Assembly: GCF_023502205.1 (NCBI RefSeq)
Contig: NZ_JAMFLG010000044.1
Span: forward strand, 1 to 35,837
DNA: 35,837 nt
Source of the DNA: Aquiflexum sp. TKW24L
GTDB taxonomy: Bacteria; Bacteroidota; Bacteroidia; Cytophagales; Cyclobacteriaceae
Direction: 5' to 3'
The position numbers and the translations under genes are program-made. This document shows, piece after piece, positions 8,828 to 18,388 of this stretch; the stretch's first letter is position 1; every line of letters starts with the position of its first letter. The notes beneath the pieces are model-generated. The model had not been told where the DNA came from and made no database searches. It was given only the letters and a program-made list of their open reading frames with translations.

Positions 8828-8870
8828 AAAAGAAAAAAGCCGAAAACCCTTTCTAAGGATATTCAGCTTC
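8828..8870 (-). terminator. Probable terminator of the Mrp-NifU-M43 protease operon
   Basis: In the minus-strand RNA, AAGCUGAA (complement of 8862-8869) pairs with UUCGGCUU (complement of 8837-8844), including one G-U wobble. A U-rich tail follows (complement of 8828-8836). The stem has a mismatch when read as plus-strand RNA, so the element is directional. The loop is rather long, about 17 bases. Confidence 0.55.
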
Positions 8871-8970
8871 TTTCATTATACATTTTAAATCTTGATTCCA
8901 TTTCTGAAAATTGTCAAAATAAAATGGTTTTTAATTTCAATAATTTCCTCCTAAGTTTTCCGTAATCACA

Positions 8971-11900
8971 TTATTGAATAAATAATTTACGGGTTTCATT
9001 TACGGACCTACTTGTAATTTTTAAGATAAATAATCCTTTTGAAAACTGTTGTGAGGTGAAGGTATAGGTCTGGTTGAGGGTATTTGAATAATCAACGTCA
9101 TGCAATAAAGCCCCTGTGGAAGAAATAATCTGGATATTAACCGTTTCAAATTGCGCTAAATTAAAAGCTATATTAAAGTAGTCCGTAGCAGGATTTGGAT
9201 ACAATGTAATTTTCCCTAATTGAGGGATAACTGGCTCTGGATTTGCAGAAAGAAACAACTCAATATTATCAAGGTAAACAGAACTGATTACCCCATCACT
9301 GTTTTCCAAAACAAAAGCTATCCTTGAATTTTCCTTGCCCTTACCTGCAAAAGCTGTCAAATCCACAAAATCTCTCACAAACTCAGCACTATTGTTTGGA
9401 TTGGCATTAGCTGCCTGAACAGTGGTGATTTCAGCGCCTGTTTTTCTATAAACTTCAGTATAAGTATCTCCACCGTTGGCACTAGCCATTACCTTCAATA
9501 CTGTCGTAGGATTTACTATTCCGACTGCTCTATCAAAGAAAACACTTGCTTGTGCACTTATGGACAAGTCCAAATTTGGAGATCCAAGCCAAAAGCTGTT
9601 TCCGGCCTCGGGGTTTCTAACTGTAATTGCATTACTCCCGATAGCACCTGTTTGTAGCGGAGAAATAACCCAAGAAGGTAGTAGGTTCTCAGGATTGATG
9701 CTGATCCATGGATTAATGCTTAGTGACCCATCAAAAGATTGTCGGAATGGAACACTTATCTTTTCTGTATCCATGTAGACAAATCTTCTCAAGGTTATGG
9801 GGTTTCTTTCATTTTGATCAAAATTTGGGAATTGAATAGTAAAAGTCAATGAGTTTAACCCAAGTGCAGTCGACTTTGGAAGATTTATACTTGCAGATTC
9901 ACCTGGAGGCAACGGATCGGCCCTTGCAATAAAACCTTGGTTTAAACTTCCTGAAATCCTTCGGAAAATAAATCCTGAAATAGGAAGATTACCTGTATTA
10001 GTGACCGAGATGACTTCATTTGCATGGTTATTTGAACCAATTGGGGAAGGAGTTACCAATTCATTCAATTTAATATCGTATTTGTAAGTTTCTTGAGTTA
10101 GAATTTCAATGTCTTTGAGATACAGATTGTTGCCATATCCGTTTCTTGCGATAAAGGCTACCCGTACATTTCCTAAACCTGCATATTGTTTAAGGTTGAC
10201 TATTTCCCTCCTAAATTGACTGTTTGATGTAGGAATGAACTCTTCCAAAGTTGGGGTAGATGTTCGCAAGAAATTGTAATCCTTATCATATGGAGCATCT
10301 AATATGTCAAATGTATTTCCACAATCAGATGAGACAGCCACAATCAAATAATCCCCAAAGGAGGTATTTTCAAATGGACCATATGCCATGTTGAAGGTCA
10401 GTTGTGCATCTTGGAATGTACTTAAATCGATCTGAGGAGAGATAAAATAATCCAGTTCTCCAAATGCTTCATATTCATAGTTTCTAATGAAAATGGCATC
10501 TTGTGATTGTCCATCCAGAACAACTTGCGTTTTTTCCCAAGTAAATAAGTTGTCAGGATTTTGGATCACCCACTTACTACCGATGTCTGTGTAGGTAAAA
10601 ACATAAGGCAAGGGAACTACCGGCTGTAAACTCGGATTTGATTCAATGCTGTTGTTGGAGGTATTTTGATCCGTTGTTCCATTTACCTGTGTAATTGTTG
10701 CCACAAAATTGTTGCCCGTAGGATTTAAAGTGAGTGGATTAAAACTTACTGTGGTTTCGTCACCGGTATTTAGGTTTAAGCTAAAATTGCTTGATTGTAT
10801 CAAAGATCCGTTGTTCCTTATTTCAATTCTCGCTGAGGTGATTCTGTTCAAACCTCTGTTAAGAATACTCAAAGTTGGAATCACGTTCAAATCACAAACG
10901 AGATTCTGAGGATCAATTATATTCTCTATGGCGAGGTCAACTGCTAAAAGGACAGGCATAACAGTTCCTCTCCCATTGACCAATGAAACCCTTCTGGGAC
11001 TGTTGGCCAAAACCACATCCATCCTAGCTACCTGACCAATGGTGAAATTATTCATACAGTTGTCAGGAGTGTAATCCATATAATTTTCAACAAGATCCCG
11101 GGTATTGCAAGAAATTCTAGGGTTCTCGGTACGGCAGACATTATTTGAACCACTTTGAACAGGTGTGTCTTCAACAAAATCATCTACTGCACAATCACCA
11201 TCTCCCCAAATATGGCGTAAACCAAGGAAGTGACCTACTTCATGCGTTGCGGTTCTTCCCTTAGAACCTAACACTGCGGTACCACCCTCTCCAAAATACC
11301 TGTAATCAATTGTTACGCCATCTGTTTCTCGAGAATTTGGAGGAAAATTTAGGCCAGGCAAATTTGAAATTGGGAAAGAAGCATATCCTATAAATGGTGA
11401 CACCAAAGTGACTACCCATAAATTCAAATAATCTTCAGGTGGCCATTGTGATGTCTGTCCAATCAGTTGTGCATCTTGGGGATTGAATATATTTTTTGGT
11501 CCTTGAACCCTAACCACTCCATTTGTGGGTAGTCCCCTGGGATCTTGTTTTGCCAAAACAAATTCAATATTTGCATCAGCTACTATTCCTAGGAATTCAG
11601 TAGGGGTCTGATTTGCGTCTGCGTTTTTTCTTCGGAAGTCTTCATTTAGAATTCTGATTTGTGCTTCGATTTGAGAAAATGGGATATTTGCTCCGGATCC
11701 TATCGGTGTGCCGTTATGAATGACGTGAACCACAACAGGAATAAGCCTTGGTTCGGCTTGAGTTCTTTGTTGCGCAGTTGTATTTTTTTTCCTTTGGTCT
11801 ATTTTATCAGTAATCCAAGATTCAAAAAACTCTTTGCTTCCTAAAATGCCGAGTTTTTCCTCCTGCATTTTTTCGATCAAAACATGGGCACACTTTTCGT

Positions 11901-12018
11901 CATGGACATGCTGGAAGGGTTGGCCAAAAAAATTCTGGGCTGTGGCTTTGAAATTAATCAGGGCAAATAACGATAAAAATATAAATCCGATTCTTCTGCC
12001 AAAACGCTTGATTTTCAT
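8971..12018 (-). CDS. Secreted M43 (pappalysin-like) zinc metalloprotease with T9SS sorting domain
   Basis: This 1015-residue multidomain protein has a signal peptide (residues 1-28, ending KATAQ). A propeptide-like region precedes the M43 domain, whose zinc motif HEVGHFLGLRH is at about 259-269 and whose Met-turn ENYMDY follows. After that come a CARDB-like region (about 355-465) and two MAM/jelly-roll-like domains. The end (about 935-1015) is a T9SS sorting tail: ITLYPNPATDYFNI, then GLFILKI. M43 enzymes cleave proteins outside the cell. I use the ATG at 12018. A TTG at 12036 would overlap nifU and only lengthens the signal peptide. The gene starts 10 bp after the nifU stop, so it is probably co-transcribed with Mrp and NifU, an unexpected pairing of an Fe-S pair with an exported protease. 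Confidence 0.9.
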   Translation of the reverse strand: MKIKRFGRRIGFIFLSLFALINFKATAQNFFGQPFQHVHDEKCAHVLIEKMQEEKLGILGSKEFFESWITDKIDQRKKNTTAQQRTQAEPRLIPVVVHVIHNGTPIGSGANIPFSQIEAQIRILNEDFRRKNADANQTPTEFLGIVADANIEFVLAKQDPRGLPTNGVVRVQGPKNIFNPQDAQLIGQTSQWPPEDYLNLWVVTLVSPFIGYASFPISNLPGLNFPPNSRETDGVTIDYRYFGEGGTAVLGSKGRTATHEVGHFLGLRHIWGDGDCAVDDFVEDTPVQSGSNNVCRTENPRISCNTRDLVENYMDYTPDNCMNNFTIGQVARMDVVLANSPRRVSLVNGRGTVMPVLLAVDLAIENIIDPQNLVCDLNVIPTLSILNRGLNRITSARIEIRNNGSLIQSSNFSLNLNTGDETTVSFNPLTLNPTGNNFVATITQVNGTTDQNTSNNSIESNPSLQPVVPLPYVFTYTDIGSKWVIQNPDNLFTWEKTQVVLDGQSQDAIFIRNYEYEAFGELDYFISPQIDLSTFQDAQLTFNMAYGPFENTSFGDYLIVAVSSDCGNTFDILDAPYDKDYNFLRTSTPTLEEFIPTSNSQFRREIVNLKQYAGLGNVRVAFIARNGYGNNLYLKDIEILTQETYKYDIKLNELVTPSPIGSNNHANEVISVTNTGNLPISGFIFRRISGSLNQGFIARADPLPPGESASINLPKSTALGLNSLTFTIQFPNFDQNERNPITLRRFVYMDTEKISVPFRQSFDGSLSINPWISINPENLLPSWVISPLQTGAIGSNAITVRNPEAGNSFWLGSPNLDLSISAQASVFFDRAVGIVNPTTVLKVMASANGGDTYTEVYRKTGAEITTVQAANANPNNSAEFVRDFVDLTAFAGKGKENSRIAFVLENSDGVISSVYLDNIELFLSANPEPVIPQLGKITLYPNPATDYFNIAFNLAQFETVNIQIISSTGALLHDVDYSNTLNQTYTFTSQQFSKGLFILKITSRSVNETRKLFIQ

Positions 12019-12028
12019 TCTTATTAAA

Positions 12029-12277
12029 TTAAGCAACTACAATATTGACAGCTTCTACTTTTATAATTTCTGGAACTGCCCTTTTGATTGCTTCTTCTAC
12101 TCCAGCTTTCAGCGTCATTGTTGACATAGGGCAGGAACTACATGATCCTGTCATTTCTAATTTCAATACAAAATCATCCGTAACTTCTACTACTTTCACA
12201 TTTCCACCATCAGCTTCCAAATACGGCCTGATACTATCCAATGCTTCTTCAATTCTTTCATTTAAGGAAAAACCCAT
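12029..12277 (-). CDS. NifU C-terminal-domain Fe-S scaffold/carrier protein
   Basis: This 82-residue protein consists only of the NifU/Nfu C-terminal domain: RPYLEADGGNVKVVEV at about 18-33, and the cluster-binding CSSCPMS (Cys-x-x-Cys at about 46-49). Nfu proteins hold a [4Fe-4S] cluster between two subunits and deliver it to target enzymes. The ATG start lies 8 bp after the Mrp stop. Mrp/ApbC is itself an Fe-S cluster carrier, so the pair makes functional sense. The size is typical of stand-alone Nfu proteins in this phylum. The downstream gene encodes an exported protease, probably on the same transcript. Confidence 0.93.
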   Translation of the reverse strand: MGFSLNERIEEALDSIRPYLEADGGNVKVVEVTDDFVLKLEMTGSCSSCPMSTMTLKAGVEEAIKRAVPEIIKVEAVNIVVA

Positions 12278-12285
12278 TTATCTTT

Positions 12286-13377
12286 TCAATTTACATGTAC
12301 AACTTCTGTTTTATTTTTCTCAGCATTTCTTATGGCTATCTGCCTTGCTACTGCTTCTGCCAATGCCGAGAATGCTTTTTCTGTAATTCCTGATTTCAAT
12401 ACAGCAGGAAAACCGGAATCTCCACTTTCTCTGATGCTTTGTACGATCGGAATTTCTCCTAAGAGAGGAACATCAAACCTTTCAGCAAGTCTCTTGCCAC
12501 CTTCTTTTCCAAACAAATAATACTTATTATCGGGTAACTCTTCCGGCGAAAAATAAGCCATATTTTCCACAACACCTAAGATAGGTACGTTTATTTGGGG
12601 TTGCCTGAACATGGTCAAACCTTTCGTTGCATCGCCTAAAGCGACTTTTTGTGGAGTGGTGACAATGACAACACCTGTGACCGGTACAGTCTGCACCATA
12701 GTCAGGTGAATATCAGAAGTACCCGGAGGTAGGTCGATCAAAAGATAATCCAATTCTCCCCATTCCACATCCCCGATGAATTGCTTCAAGGCAGAACTTG
12801 CCATCGGACCTCTCCACACCACAGCAGAGTCAGCAGGAGTCAAGAAACCTATAGACATTAATTTGACACCGTACTGCTCGATGGGCATAATGATGTTTTT
12901 CCCATCTACCTGTTTCACAGAAGGTTGCTCAGCTTCTACATTAAACATAATCGGGATGGATGGGCCTGAAATATCCGCATCTATCAATCCGACTTTCGCT
13001 CCCATCTTTGCAAGTGCCACGGCGAGGTTTGAAGCAGTCGTAGATTTACCCACTCCGCCTTTTCCTGAAGCAATGGCTATAATATTTTTAACTTGGGGCA
13101 GCAAAGGCGCATTAGTCCGGCTGCTTGTCACGTTGGAAGTCATGTGAATATCCAAGTCTATTTCCTTTCCAAATGTCTCCTCTAAGACTTCTATGCAATT
13201 ATTTTTGATAACTTCTTTGAGTGGGCAGGCTGGAGTGGTGAGAACAACCTTAAACCTGATTTTTTGCCCATCTACAGCCAAGTCTTGAATCATACCCAAA
13301 GTAACCAAATCCTTTTTCAAATCAGGATCCTGGACTTTTGAAAGTGCATTCAGGACATCGTTTTTTTCTATATCCAT
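12286..13377 (-). CDS. Mrp/ApbC/NBP35-family P-loop ATPase, iron-sulfur cluster carrier
   Basis: This 363-residue protein has an N-terminal MIP18/DUF59 domain (about 1-85) and a MinD-like P-loop ATPase domain from about 97. The deviant Walker A GKGGVGKS is at 105-112, the Walker B region reads DYLLIDLPPGTSD, and GLIDADISGPSIP is also present. ApbC/Mrp proteins load [4Fe-4S] clusters onto apoproteins in the cytoplasm. The only cysteines are C51 and C61 in the MIP18 domain. The C-terminal CxxC seen in E. coli-type Mrp is replaced by a YFSPEELPDNKYYLFGKEGG-type segment. The adjacent NifU domain carries a CxxC. It is the first gene of an operon with nifU and the M43 protease, and it diverges from dnaG. 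Confidence 0.93.
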   Translation of the reverse strand: MDIEKNDVLNALSKVQDPDLKKDLVTLGMIQDLAVDGQKIRFKVVLTTPACPLKEVIKNNCIEVLEETFGKEIDLDIHMTSNVTSSRTNAPLLPQVKNIIAIASGKGGVGKSTTASNLAVALAKMGAKVGLIDADISGPSIPIMFNVEAEQPSVKQVDGKNIIMPIEQYGVKLMSIGFLTPADSAVVWRGPMASSALKQFIGDVEWGELDYLLIDLPPGTSDIHLTMVQTVPVTGVVIVTTPQKVALGDATKGLTMFRQPQINVPILGVVENMAYFSPEELPDNKYYLFGKEGGKRLAERFDVPLLGEIPIVQSIRESGDSGFPAVLKSGITEKAFSALAEAVARQIAIRNAEKNKTEVVHVN

Positions 13378-13564
13378 TTTAAATAAGGTAAACCGATCTG
13401 CAAAATAGGCTATTATTATAGTAATTGAAAAGCCAATTTTGAGGTGATAACATATAATATTTCAATTTGATTAACTTTCTTATGTAGCAATAAGTTTCAG
13501 CAACGCGCATTCCTATTTATTGAAGGAATACTTTTTATCTTTGAATCCCAAAATTAAAGAAAAA

Positions 13565-15502
13565 GTGATCAGCAGAAATACCACAGACAAGGTTAGAGAG
13601 AGGGTAGACATCGAGGAGGTGGTCAATGATTATGTTCCTTTGAAAAAGAAAGGTCAAAACCTTTGGGCATGTTGTCCTTTTCACAATGAAAGCACGCCTT
13701 CCTTTTCAGTTTCTCCGGCCAAGCAGATATACAAATGCTTTGGCTGTGGCAAAGCAGGTGATCCCATCCAATTCGTCATGGATATCGAAGGGATCGGTTT
13801 CAATGAAGCAATCCGTCAATTGGCACAGAAATATGGGATAGAAATCGAAGAGGACAAACAGGTCACTCCGGAGGCAGTTCAGGCGTTTAATGAAAAGGAA
13901 AGTCTCTACATTGTTCTGAATTTTGCAAAGGATTTTTTTGTGCAAAACCTCCAAACCGAAGAAGGGAAAGCTATTGGTTTGAGTTATTTCAAAGAAAGAG
14001 GATTCAATCCTTCGATCATTGAAAAGTTTGACTTGGGTTATGCCTTGGACGGTTGGGACCATTTGCTCAAAGCTGCAAAACAGGCAGGCCATTCTGATGA
14101 AATACTGCTTAAAGCAGGACTGATCCTTCAAAAAGAGGGTGACACCGAAAGACTCTATGACAGGTTTAGAGGTCGGGTGACTTTCACCATTCATAACCTT
14201 GGCGGGAAACCAATAGGGTTTGGTGCCCGAATCCTTACTCAGGACAAAAAGCAACCCAAGTACATCAATTCTCCCGAGACGGAGGTTTACCACAAAAGCG
14301 ATATCCTTTATGGAATCTTTCAGGCCAAGAAATCCATCAGGGAAAAGGAAAACTGCTACCTCGTAGAAGGTTATACAGATGTGGTTTCGATGCACCTCGC
14401 GGGAATCGAAAATGTCGTGGCTTCCTCCGGTACTTCCCTCACCGAAAATCAGATAAAGCTTATCAAGAGGTTTACTGACAATATTACTGTCCTCTATGAT
14501 GGTGATGCTGCCGGTATCAAAGCATCCCTCCGTGGTATTGATATGATCCTTGAAGGTGGCTTGAATGTCAAAGCCGTCGTATTCCCTCAAGGTGAAGATC
14601 CAGATAGTTATTCTAGAAAGGTCGGTTCACTCGCCTTCAAGGAATACCTTGAAGAAAAAGCACAAGATTTTATTGCTTTCAAAATTGGACTTTATGCCGA
14701 GGAAGCAGCCAAAGACCCTATCAAACAGGCAGATCTGATCCGTCAGGTGGTAAGCAGTCTAGGGAAAATCCCCGATCCAATCATCAGGTCTGTATACATC
14801 AAGCAGTCTGCAAATCTGCTCGATATCGATGAAGATATCATCCAGACTGAACTGAATAAGATTTTTGTCAAAACCGAAAAGGAAAAATACTTTAAAGAAC
14901 AAAGGGATTCAGATCAACAAACCAATTTTGAAGATCTTCTTCCTACCAAGGAAACTCCCACATCTTCCTCGTCGCTCATCTACATTCAGGAGAGGGAAAT
15001 GATGCGCCTTTTGGTCAGCTATGGATTTGAAATGGTTTCTGAAGAAACTCGGGTTTGCGAGTATCTCTTGCAGGAAACCTCAGAACTTGCTTTTGAAACT
15101 GCTGTTTTTAACAAAATCCTCACTATTTATAAAAACGCCTTATCAGAAGGTGTTCTTCCCCAACCGGAATATTTTTTGAATTTTGGTGATCATGAAGTAA
15201 AGAATGAAGTCATTCATCTAATTACCAGGAAGTATGAACTTTCGACTCTTTGGGAAACCAGATTTCAGATTTTCACCCATCATGAAGCTGATGACTTGGC
15301 CAAGACTGTTTATGATAATGTTTTGCATTTGAAGAAAAAAGTGATCAAAAAATTGCTTGAAGAGGCAAAAAATAAAATTAAAGAGGCGGATGATGAGAAG
15401 TTAGACGTAGAACTTACCAGCCAAAGAATCGAAGTCTACATGGAACTCAAAAAATTTCAAGTTGAAATCGACCGACAATTGGGTATCGTTGTCAGTTATT
15501 GA
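13565..15502 (+). CDS. dnaG: DNA primase DnaG
   Basis: This 645-residue primase makes RNA primers for the replication fork. The CHC2 zinc finger is at residues about 37-61 (CPFH then CFGC). The catalytic core follows, with the TOPRIM segment CYLVEGYTDVVSMHLAG and the DGD metal motif in VLYDGDAAG. A C-terminal helicase-interaction region ends the protein. The frame stays open upstream to a TTG at 13520, but no ATG exists. I choose GTG at 13565 because family members begin (M)ISxxTIDKVRERVDIEEVV right there, and the AAAGAAAAA upstream could serve the ribosome. The gene diverges from mrp. No terminator is visible before ribBA, which begins 85 bp later. Confidence 0.95.
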   Translation: MISRNTTDKVRERVDIEEVVNDYVPLKKKGQNLWACCPFHNESTPSFSVSPAKQIYKCFGCGKAGDPIQFVMDIEGIGFNEAIRQLAQKYGIEIEEDKQVTPEAVQAFNEKESLYIVLNFAKDFFVQNLQTEEGKAIGLSYFKERGFNPSIIEKFDLGYALDGWDHLLKAAKQAGHSDEILLKAGLILQKEGDTERLYDRFRGRVTFTIHNLGGKPIGFGARILTQDKKQPKYINSPETEVYHKSDILYGIFQAKKSIREKENCYLVEGYTDVVSMHLAGIENVVASSGTSLTENQIKLIKRFTDNITVLYDGDAAGIKASLRGIDMILEGGLNVKAVVFPQGEDPDSYSRKVGSLAFKEYLEEKAQDFIAFKIGLYAEEAAKDPIKQADLIRQVVSSLGKIPDPIIRSVYIKQSANLLDIDEDIIQTELNKIFVKTEKEKYFKEQRDSDQQTNFEDLLPTKETPTSSSSLIYIQEREMMRLLVSYGFEMVSEETRVCEYLLQETSELAFETAVFNKILTIYKNALSEGVLPQPEYFLNFGDHEVKNEVIHLITRKYELSTLWETRFQIFTHHEADDLAKTVYDNVLHLKKKVIKKLLEEAKNKIKEADDEKLDVELTSQRIEVYMELKKFQVEIDRQLGIVVSY

Positions 15503-15528
15503 CCAAACTTAAATTGGCGAAATCCTGT

Positions 15529-15555
15529 TTTGTATCTCAAAGGGTACTAATTTTG
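15529..15555 (+). promoter_or_regulatory. Candidate Bacteroidota-type promoter for ribBA
   Basis: TAATTTTG (15548-15555) matches the TAnnTTTG -7 consensus of Bacteroidota. A TTTG (15529-15532) lies 15 bp upstream, which is short against the usual 19 or so. It would start transcription about 25 bases before the ribBA ATG. A chance match is possible in AT-rich DNA. Confidence 0.35.
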
Positions 15556-15587
15556 ACCCGAAATATTCCAGAATTCAAAAATCAACC

Positions 15588-16811
15588 ATGTCAAATTCAA
15601 TACATCTCGATCCGATAGAGGAAGCAGTAAAAGCAATAAAAAATGGGGAAGTGATCATCGTAGTCGATGATGAGGACAGGGAAAATGAAGGAGATTTCAT
15701 ATGTGCTGCCGAAAAAGTGACTCCCGAAATCATCAATTTCATGGCTACTCATGGCAGGGGACTGATCTGCGCACCACTGATTGAAGACAGATGTGACCAA
15801 CTCGGCTTACAGCTTATGGTTGGAAATAATACAGCAGCTTTTGAAACGCCATTTACCGTATCTGTGGACCTGATTGGACATGGCTGTACCACCGGAATTT
15901 CAGCAAGCGACCGTGCAAAAACCATCCGGGCTTTAATTGATGACAGTATTCATCCTGATGAATTGGGCAAGCCGGGACATATTTTTCCTTTGAAAGCCAA
16001 AAGGGGAGGTGTACTGAGAAGGTCCGGACATACCGAGGCAGCGATTGATTTTGCAAGACTTGCGGGATTGTCTCCAGCAGGAGTTCTCGTCGAAATCATG
16101 AATGAGGACGGAAGCATGGCGAGGTTACCAGACCTCGTGGAAGTAGCTAAGCGTTTCAATCTTAAGTTGGTTTCGATCAAAGATTTGATTGCCTACAGGT
16201 TGAAAAATGAAAGCTTGATTAAAAGAGAAATTGGTGTAGAATTGCCTACCACCCTAGGAGATTTTGATTTGATTGCATTCAGACAAACCAATACGGATGA
16301 TATGCACCTTGCATTGATCAAAGGTTCATGGACGATTGATGAACCCATCATGGTCCGAGTTCATTCATCCTGCGTTACAGGTGATATTTTTGGAAGCTGC
16401 AGGTGTGACTGCGGTCCTCAGCTTCATAAGGCCATGGCAATGGTCGAAAAGGAAGGAAAGGGAGTTGTCCTATATATGAATCAGGAAGGAAGAGGAATTG
16501 GTTTGCTGAACAAACTCAAAGCATACAAACTCCAGGAACAAGGAATGGATACTGTACAGGCCAATCTTGCCCTTGGACTTCCGATGGATAAAAGGGACTA
16601 CGGTGTAGGAGCGCAGATACTAAGGGATTTGGGTGTGAGTAAAATCAGATTGATATCAAACAACCCTACAAAAAGGGTCGGCCTGAATGGATATGGACTG
16701 GAAATAGTAGATCAAATACCTATTGAGATATCACCAAACCCCCATAACGAAAAGTACCTTACTACTAAGCGTGACAAGATGGGGCATACCATTCTTAAGA
16801 ATGCCAAATAA
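15588..16811 (+). CDS. ribBA: Bifunctional riboflavin biosynthesis protein RibBA (DHBP synthase / GTP cyclohydrolase II)
   Basis: This 407-residue fusion protein supplies both starting blocks of riboflavin. Residues about 1-205 are 3,4-dihydroxy-2-butanone-4-phosphate synthase, with [18 protein letters not shown] and [17 protein letters not shown]. Residues about 208-400 are GTP cyclohydrolase II, with zinc cysteines in the segment from [12 protein letters not shown] to RCDCG, the catalytic segment [10 protein letters not shown], and [12 protein letters not shown]. Both active sites look intact, so both activities are expected. Length is normal. The ATG start is 85 bp after dnaG. There is no room for a typical FMN riboswitch. 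Other rib genes are not nearby. Confidence 0.96.
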   Translation: MSNSIHLDPIEEAVKAIKNGEVIIVVDDEDRENEGDFICAAEKVTPEIINFMATHGRGLICAPLIEDRCDQLGLQLMVGNNTAAFETPFTVSVDLIGHGCTTGISASDRAKTIRALIDDSIHPDELGKPGHIFPLKAKRGGVLRRSGHTEAAIDFARLAGLSPAGVLVEIMNEDGSMARLPDLVEVAKRFNLKLVSIKDLIAYRLKNESLIKREIGVELPTTLGDFDLIAFRQTNTDDMHLALIKGSWTIDEPIMVRVHSSCVTGDIFGSCRCDCGPQLHKAMAMVEKEGKGVVLYMNQEGRGIGLLNKLKAYKLQEQGMDTVQANLALGLPMDKRDYGVGAQILRDLGVSKIRLISNNPTKRVGLNGYGLEIVDQIPIEISPNPHNEKYLTTKRDKMGHTILKNAK

Positions 16812-16921
16812 TGGACCTAATTGTTGGTCTGAAATTCGATATTCTGCCTAACAAAACATAAATTGTATCAACCAATTCAATCTAGGTTGCGTTATTCATT
16901 AGAACCCAATAACAGAATGAG

Positions 16922-17557
16922 ATGAGATACATACAACTTACATTAGTTTTCTTATTTCTTGTCAATCTCTATGGATTTGCCCAGAGTGGTCAATTTCCTT
17001 CACAGCTATGGCACAAGGGACAGATTAACACCACCAACGGGCAGGTTTTTCAGGGAAGTTTGAAATATGATTTAGAAAATAACCTTGTACAGCTTCAAAA
17101 TAGCGGAATTGAAACCTTCGGGGCTTCCAATGTTGTCCAATTTGAAATATTTGATGAGCAATATGGAGGAATAAGGACTTTCTATTCATTGCCATTTTCT
17201 CTTACCGGAGAATACGAAACCCCGATTTTCTTCGAAATCTTGACAGAAGGAAATAACATCGTGCTCTTGTGCAGGGAGTATGTTACCACTGATAACAGGG
17301 GTATGGGGATGTATGCCCCCATGGCCATGAACCCGATATGGGGACCTCCGATGTCCGGAGCTTACAAACTTGCTTTTAATTTTTATTTTCTCAAGGATGG
17401 AAAAATCCAGAAATACTCCCAAAAGAAAAAAGAACTTTTGGACATTCTCTATGACAGGTCAGATGAGGTGGAACTATACATGAGAAAGAACAGGTTGACC
17501 CATGACCAGCGTGGAGATTTGCTCCGCATCACCGCATATTACAATCAAATTAGATAA
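16922..17557 (+). CDS. Exported protein of unknown function upstream of surE
   Basis: This 211-residue protein has a clear signal peptide (residues 1-20, MRYIQLTLVFLFLVNLYGFA, cleaved about before Q21). The body starts with beta-rich segments (KGQINTTNGQVFQGSLKYD, NNLVQLQ, ASNVVQFEIFD). A Met/Pro/Gly-rich stretch (GMGMYAPMAMNPIWGPPM) follows at about 126-143, and the C-terminus is charged and helical (QKKKELLDILYDRSDEVELYMRKN). I do not recognise a named family, and no catalytic or metal motif is evident. There is no lipobox and no T9SS tail, so it is probably periplasmic or outer-membrane associated. Only 5 bp separate its stop from surE, so the two are likely co-transcribed. Confidence 0.75.
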   Translation: MRYIQLTLVFLFLVNLYGFAQSGQFPSQLWHKGQINTTNGQVFQGSLKYDLENNLVQLQNSGIETFGASNVVQFEIFDEQYGGIRTFYSLPFSLTGEYETPIFFEILTEGNNIVLLCREYVTTDNRGMGMYAPMAMNPIWGPPMSGAYKLAFNFYFLKDGKIQKYSQKKKELLDILYDRSDEVELYMRKNRLTHDQRGDLLRITAYYNQIR

Positions 17558-17562
17558 TTTTT

Positions 17563-18348
17563 ATGTCAACAAAACCATTGATTTTGGTTTCCAATGATGA
17601 TGGAATCACTTCAAAAGGCATCAGGGTATTGGTAAATGTTATGAAAACATTAGGGGACGTAGTGGTGGTAGCACCCGACAGCCCCCAATCCGGAATGGGC
17701 CACGCAATTACTATTGGTGAAACCCTCAGGCTTTACGAAGAAGATATTTTCGAAGATGTAGTAGCTTACAAATCCAGTGGAACACCGGCAGATTGTGTCA
17801 AACTTGCAAAGCACCATGTAATGAAGGACCGGCAGCCGGATCTGGTTGTAAGTGGAATCAATCATGGCAGCAATACTTCGATTTCTGTTTTATATTCCGG
17901 AACTATGTCAGCAGCTATTGAAGGAGCAATGGAAGGACTTCCCTCCATAGGTTTTAGTCTGTGCGATTATTCTTCCAAAGCTGATTTTAGCCATATTGAA
18001 GAGTATGTATATAAGATTGCCAAACAGGTATTAGAAAACGGCATTGCCAAGGGAGTCGCTTTGAATGTTAATTTTCCTCCGAAAAGAAACGAATCGATCC
18101 GTGGCGTAAAAGTTTGCAGGCAGGCCCACGCCAAGTGGCAAGAGCAATTTGACGAAAGATATGATCCAAATGGAAGGAAATACTTCTGGATGGCAGGCAA
18201 CTTTGTAAACTTTGACAAAGGTGAGGACAACGATGAATGGGCGATTGCAAATAACTTTGTATCCATCGTTCCCTGCCAATACGATCTCACCGCCCACCAC
18301 GCGATCAGTCAGATCAATGCAGATTGGAATTGGGATGATCTAAAGTAA
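17563..18348 (+). CDS. surE: 5'/3'-nucleotidase SurE
   Basis: This 261-residue metal-dependent phosphatase dephosphorylates nucleoside monophosphates. It has the N-terminal signature ILVSNDDGI with the metal ligands D12 and D13, S43 in PDSPQSGMGHA, and N100 in VSGINHGSN. These are the classic SurE metal site. YSGTMSAAIEG (about 111-121) is the conserved dimer/active-site segment. There is no signal peptide, so it is cytoplasmic. It follows an exported protein gene by 5 bp and is ended by a strong terminator right after its stop. Confidence 0.96.
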   Translation: MSTKPLILVSNDDGITSKGIRVLVNVMKTLGDVVVVAPDSPQSGMGHAITIGETLRLYEEDIFEDVVAYKSSGTPADCVKLAKHHVMKDRQPDLVVSGINHGSNTSISVLYSGTMSAAIEGAMEGLPSIGFSLCDYSSKADFSHIEEYVYKIAKQVLENGIAKGVALNVNFPPKRNESIRGVKVCRQAHAKWQEQFDERYDPNGRKYFWMAGNFVNFDKGEDNDEWAIANNFVSIVPCQYDLTAHHAISQINADWNWDDLK

Positions 18349-18385
18349 TCAAAAGGAGGAAAATTTTCCTCCTTTTGATTTTTGA
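18348..18385 (+). terminator. Rho-independent terminator after surE
   Basis: A perfect palindrome of about 16 bp per arm (18348-18363 with 18364-18379), containing AAGGAGG/CCTCCTT, is followed by TTTTT on the plus strand. It begins at the last base of the surE stop codon. It lies between two convergent genes and may also slow transcription from the SDR side, though no T-run follows in that direction. Confidence 0.9.
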
Positions 18386-18388
18386 ATA

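Noticed and set aside
13706-14590. Open frame of 294 codons on the minus strand opposite dnaG
   Set aside because: It is fully antisense to the well-supported primase gene, has no recognisable domain, and its length is explained by the codon use of dnaG.
15503-15587. FMN riboswitch before ribBA
   Set aside because: The 85-base gap is too short for the element and none of its conserved stems are seen.
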